Below are positions 60,741 through 64,000 of a stretch of DNA of 64,000 nucleotides, in pieces; the stretch's first letter is position 1; each line of letters begins with the position of its first letter. Below the pieces are notes generated by a model that made no database searches, was not told where the DNA came from, and saw only the letters and a program-made list of their open reading frames with translations. Origin of the DNA: Rhodanobacteraceae bacterium (GTDB taxonomy: Bacteria > Pseudomonadota > Gammaproteobacteria > Xanthomonadales > SZUA-5). Location of the stretch: contig JADJPR010000001.1 in NCBI GenBank assembly GCA_016713135.1, forward strand, positions 186,001 to 250,000. Direction: 5' to 3'. Made by a program: the position numbers and the translations under genes.

Positions 60741-63289
60741 CTACGCCTCGCCCTTCGTCGCCTCCGGCTTCTCCGTCGGCCCGCTGAGCGCCGCGCGCGC
60801 CTCGGGGGTGATCGCGACGATGCCCTGGCGCAGTTCGCGCGAGAGGATGATGCGGGCGTCGGAGCCGAGCTGGTTCAGCTCCTGGCCGAAGGTCAGCTTG
60901 CCGTTGTCGTCCACGCTGACGATGCCCTGCGACTTGAGCATCTGGATGAAGCTCTTGAACAGCGCGCGGTCGCCGAATTCGGGGCCGGAGAGTTCGTGCA
61001 GCAGGGCCATGCGCTGGGCGGTGACGTGGCACAGGGTCTCGAGCTCGCCGGAAGACAGCGTGCCCGGGCCATTCTTGCCGAGCAGCGCGATCACCACGTA
61101 GTAGCGCTGGAAGGTCTGCAGCAGGCTGTGCGCGAGCACGCGCAGGCCGAAGAAGGCGTCGCCGCCGTCGGCGGGGCGGCTGACCCAGCGGCCGTCCGCA
61201 TCGACATTGATCAGGCCATGGCGGCCGAGGAAATCCGTCGCGGCGTCGATGCGCTCGGAGAACTCGTCGGTGGTCCACGGCAGGAACAGCTCGGTCTGCA
61301 GGAAGGGGTAGACCATCCTTCCCAACCGCGCCAGGCCGGCGCGCGACAACCGCCGCGTGTTGAGCAGGCAGCAGGCCACCCAGCTGACCGCGGCGAACAC
61401 GTGCATGACGTTGTTGCGGTAGTAGCTGAGGAGCACGCCCTGGTCGCCCTCGGCGCTCAGCACGTCGCCTAGCGGGTGCTTCAGGCGGCGGATCCAGCCC
61501 ATCTGCTCGCCGTAGGCCACGATCTCGGCCGGCGTCATCGGCGTGCGCGTGATCCGCGCGCTGTAGGGCAGCTCGGCCAGCAGGTCGAGGTAGATCTGCA
61601 AGTGCGCCTTGAGGTCGGCCTCGCCGATGGCGTGCTTGGGCGTGCCCAGGATCACCAGCGCCAGCAACGCGACCGGATTGACGTCGGCGGCGGCGTTGAT
61701 GTTCTCGAGGATCTTGTGCGCCAGGTCGTCCACCGCGCCGGAGAACCAGCCCGGACGGTCGTTCTCCCCGGTGGTCTGCTCGCGCCAGTAGGTGCGTTCG
61801 CGGAGAGGATGTCGTCGAGCAGGATCGGCTCGCCGAAATTGACGGCGACCCGCCCGTAGCGGTGGCGCAGCACGGACAACGAACGCACCAGACCGACCAT
61901 CGATTCCTTGGCCTTGGGCTGGCCGGACAACTCGCCGAGGTAGCTCTTGCCCTCGATCAGTTTTTCGTAGCCAAAGAACACCGGCTGGAACAGCACCGGC
62001 TTGGCGCGTTCGCGCAGGTAGGCGCGCACGGTCATCGCCAGCATCCCGGCGCGCGGCGGCAGCAAGCGCCCGGTGCGGCTGCGCCCGCCTTCGATGAAGT
62101 ACTCGAGCGCCACGCCCTGGCGCACCAGCTGGGTGACGTACTCGCTGAACACGGTCGAGTACAGCGCGTTGGACTTGAAGCTGCGGCGCAGGAAGAAGGC
62201 ACCGCCGCGGCGCAGGATCGAACCCACCAGCGGCAGGTTGAGGTTGACGCCGGCCGCGATGTGCGGCGGCACCAGCCCGTTGCGGTACAGCATGTACGAC
62301 AGGATCAGGTAGTCGATGTGGCTGCGGTGGCTGGGCACGTAGACCACTTCATAGCCCGGCGCCTGCTGGCGGAAGGCGTCGAAGTGGTTCATCCGGATGC
62401 CGTCGTAGATGCGGTTCCAGAAGCCCTGCAGGATGAACGACAGCGAGCGCACCACCGGGTGCGAGTAGTCCGCGGCGATCTCGCGCGCGTAGGCCTCGGC
62501 CTTTCTCTGCGCGGCGCGCTGGCCGCCCTTCTCTTTCGCCGCCTGCGCCGCAATCGCCGCGCGCACGGCATCGGTGCGCAGCAAATTGTCCACCAGGGTA
62601 CGCCGGTGCGACAGATCCGGGCCGATGACGGCGCCGCGGATCCGGCGGAAGTGCACGCGCAGCAGCAAGGACAGCTTGTGCGCCGCGCGCCGGAGGTCTT
62701 CCGCCTCGGGGGCGTTCTTGCCGACCAGCACCGGCGGGCTGAACTGCACCAGGGTGTTGCGGCCGTTGAACAGGATCGCGAGCAGGCGGCGGAAGCGGCC
62801 GACCACCACCCAGTTCTCGCTGAACAGCACCTTGAACCAGCCATCGGTGCGGTCCGGCGCGCGGCCGACGATGATCGACACCGGGATCAGCTGGACCTGC
62901 GCTTCCGGGTCGCGCCGGATCGCCGCCAGCAGGCGCTCCAGGCGCTCGGTGCGGTCGCGCAGCCGGCGATGGTTGAGCAGCCAGCCACTGCGTTTTTCCA
63001 CCGCGATGAAAGCGCGCGGCGGGCGGCTCAAGGTCACCAGCGGCAGCGGATCGATCGGGCGCGGCCAGCCGGCTTCGCGGCAGGCGCGGTCGAGGATGGC
63101 CAGGTTCGACAGCCCGTGGCGGTCCAGCACGTAGCAGACCGGCCTGGCGGGATCGAAGGGCGCGCGATCGGATTCGGGGGTGATCCGCTTCAGGCGCAGG
63201 AATGGGTGCAGCAAGGTATCGACCAGGGCCAGCAGTGCACGCCGGAACCAGGGCGCCTTGAGCGTCGTACTCGGGGCGGTTTCAGTCAT
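60741..63289 (-). CDS. plsB: Glycerol-3-phosphate 1-O-acyltransferase, one frame break
   Basis: The inner-membrane enzyme makes lysophosphatidate from glycerol 3-phosphate. The N-terminal 500 residues read from the ATG at 63289: the HX4D site is HRSHID (His321, Asp326), and FIEGGRSRTGR is the substrate motif. After ILLDDILSA (near 61800) the frame shifts by one base. The other frame continues RTYWREQTTGENDRPGWFSG and runs to the stop at 60741, so the intact product would be about 849 residues, as in Xanthomonas PlsB. The gene should be important for phospholipid synthesis, so a sequence error is more likely than a null allele. It lies 56 bases downstream of the right-edge gene on the same strand. 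Confidence 0.93.
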
Positions 63290-63345
63290 GGCGGTATGCC
63301 GCCGCCGCGGGCGCAGTGCGCCCGCGGCAGCCGGCAGCGACGGAC

Positions 63346-64000
63346 TTATTCGCCCGCGGCTTCTTCTTCGGACTCTTCGTCGGCCGCGGCGTCATCGCCT
63401 TCGGCCACCTGCGCGGCTTCCTCGGCCTTGGCCTTCTCCAGCTGCGCCAGCATGTCCTTGCCGTACCACTTGCCGTCGACCTTCTGCATCTCGCTCTCGA
63501 AGCTCATCGGCGCATCGAACAGCGCGTAGCTGACCTTGAGCTTGGCAGTGTCGCCGGCTTCGCTGACGATCTCGGTCTTGACGCTGTCGGCGATCGCATC
63601 CAGCGAGAAGCCGTAGGCGGCCAGCGCGTTCTTGACGCCGCCGACGGCCGGGCCGACCTTGGCCAGCATCTCGTCGAAGCTCAGCGCCTTGATGTCGTCC
63701 AGCTTGGTGATGCCGGTGGCGCGCAGGCCGTCGGCCAGCGCCGTCAGCGACTTGCGCATCAGCGCCGGATCGGCGAAATCGGTCTTGCCCAGCCAGCCCG
63801 ACAGGCCGTTCATGAACGCCGTGGCCTGGGCCTTCTGCGCGTCGGTCAGGTCGGTGCTCTCGGCGATGGTCATGGTCGCCATGCCCTGGCCCATCGCGAT
63901 CATGCCGGCCAGCTGCGGCTTCAGCTGCGCCAGCTGCGGCTCCATCTCGGCCATGATCTTGTCGACGCCGTCGGCGGCGGTGATCTTGCCCCAGCTGTCG
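63346..64000 (-). CDS. Unrecognised Ala/Glu-rich protein, N-terminus beyond window
   Basis: At least 217 residues run on the minus strand from the right edge to a stop at 63346. The visible part is helical, with KVSYALFDAPMSFESEMQKV suggesting a beta-containing middle. The end is a very acidic tail (EGDDAAADEESEEEAAGE). DKIMAEMEPQLAQLKPQLAG lies near the edge. I do not recognise the family; it recalls secreted or lipoprotein-type hypothetical proteins of Xanthomonadales, but the signal peptide would be outside the window. It is upstream of plsB with a 56-base gap and could be cotranscribed. Confidence 0.75.
   Translation of the reverse strand, partial: DSWGKITAADGVDKIMAEMEPQLAQLKPQLAGMIAMGQGMATMTIAESTDLTDAQKAQATAFMNGLSGWLGKTDFADPALMRKSLTALADGLRATGITKLDDIKALSFDEMLAKVGPAVGGVKNALAAYGFSLDAIADSVKTEIVSEAGDTAKLKVSYALFDAPMSFESEMQKVDGKWYGKDMLAQLEKAKAEEAAQVAEGDDAAADEESEEEAAGE

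Overview
The window reads as a chromosomal segment of a high-GC gammaproteobacterium of the Xanthomonadales (Lysobacterales) type. The clues are an ECF sigma factor/Ser-Thr kinase pair, DUF6445, DUF1631 and AlgZ/AlgR-like families, secreted proteins ending in FANGFE, and intergenic repeats of the kind scattered through that order. No phage, plasmid, CRISPR or insertion-sequence gene is visible. Both edges cut genes: a GH31 alpha-glucosidase on the left and an unrecognised Ala-rich protein on the right.

Layout. 0-5.2 kb: starch/oligosaccharide genes (GH31, GH13 lipoprotein), a DUF6445 oxygenase-like gene and a secreted esterase. 5.4-7.8 kb: argS and a SPOR protein. 8.1-10.7 kb: feoA-feoB-small Cys-rich membrane protein behind an exact FNR-type box and a Fur-type box. 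10.7-13.9 kb: Ser/Thr kinase plus ECF sigma factor, then a globin and a secreted zinc protease. 16.1-20.7 kb: acyltransferase, hydrolase, SPFH protein, NAD-kinase-like protein and a second ECF sigma factor. 21.6-28.7 kb: a coherent phosphate-starvation island with a four-gene lipid-remodelling operon (glycosyltransferase, PAP2 phosphatase, BtaA, BtaB), a PstS-OmpA fusion and a PhoX phosphatase, with Pho-box-like direct repeats before the operon and before phoX. 28.9-39.5 kb: a four-gene overlapping operon of a large broken membrane protein, a DUF1631/degenerate GGDEF-EAL protein, a second DUF1631 protein and a PilZ protein, probably a c-di-GMP-responsive module. 39.8-42.5 kb: slipin and a long non-coding stretch with a tRNA-Thr, a tRNA-like element and a promoter-driven 29-codon ORF followed by two hairpins. 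42.5-53.9 kb: TPR-sulfotransferase, envelope sugar genes, rpmB-rpmG, DUF2167, a CBS/DUF294 signalling protein, an AlgZ/AlgR-like pair, DUF1499 and a phosphopantetheinyl transferase. 54-64 kb: DnaQ-like exonuclease, DUF4212-actP acetate uptake, hemC, a Uma2 nuclease, a PQQ-type sugar dehydrogenase and plsB.

The most striking non-genic signal is a set of 14 intergenic elements built on one plan: short tandem words, usually 7 nt, in one arm, a core of roughly 60-200 nt, then the same words inverted. The words differ from element to element but match between the two arms of one element.

Eight frame breaks occur: six in the 28.9-33.1 kb gene and one each in the kinase and plsB genes. Reading sense is preserved on both sides of each break and plsB should be needed for growth, so base-level sequence errors are at least as likely as real gene decay.
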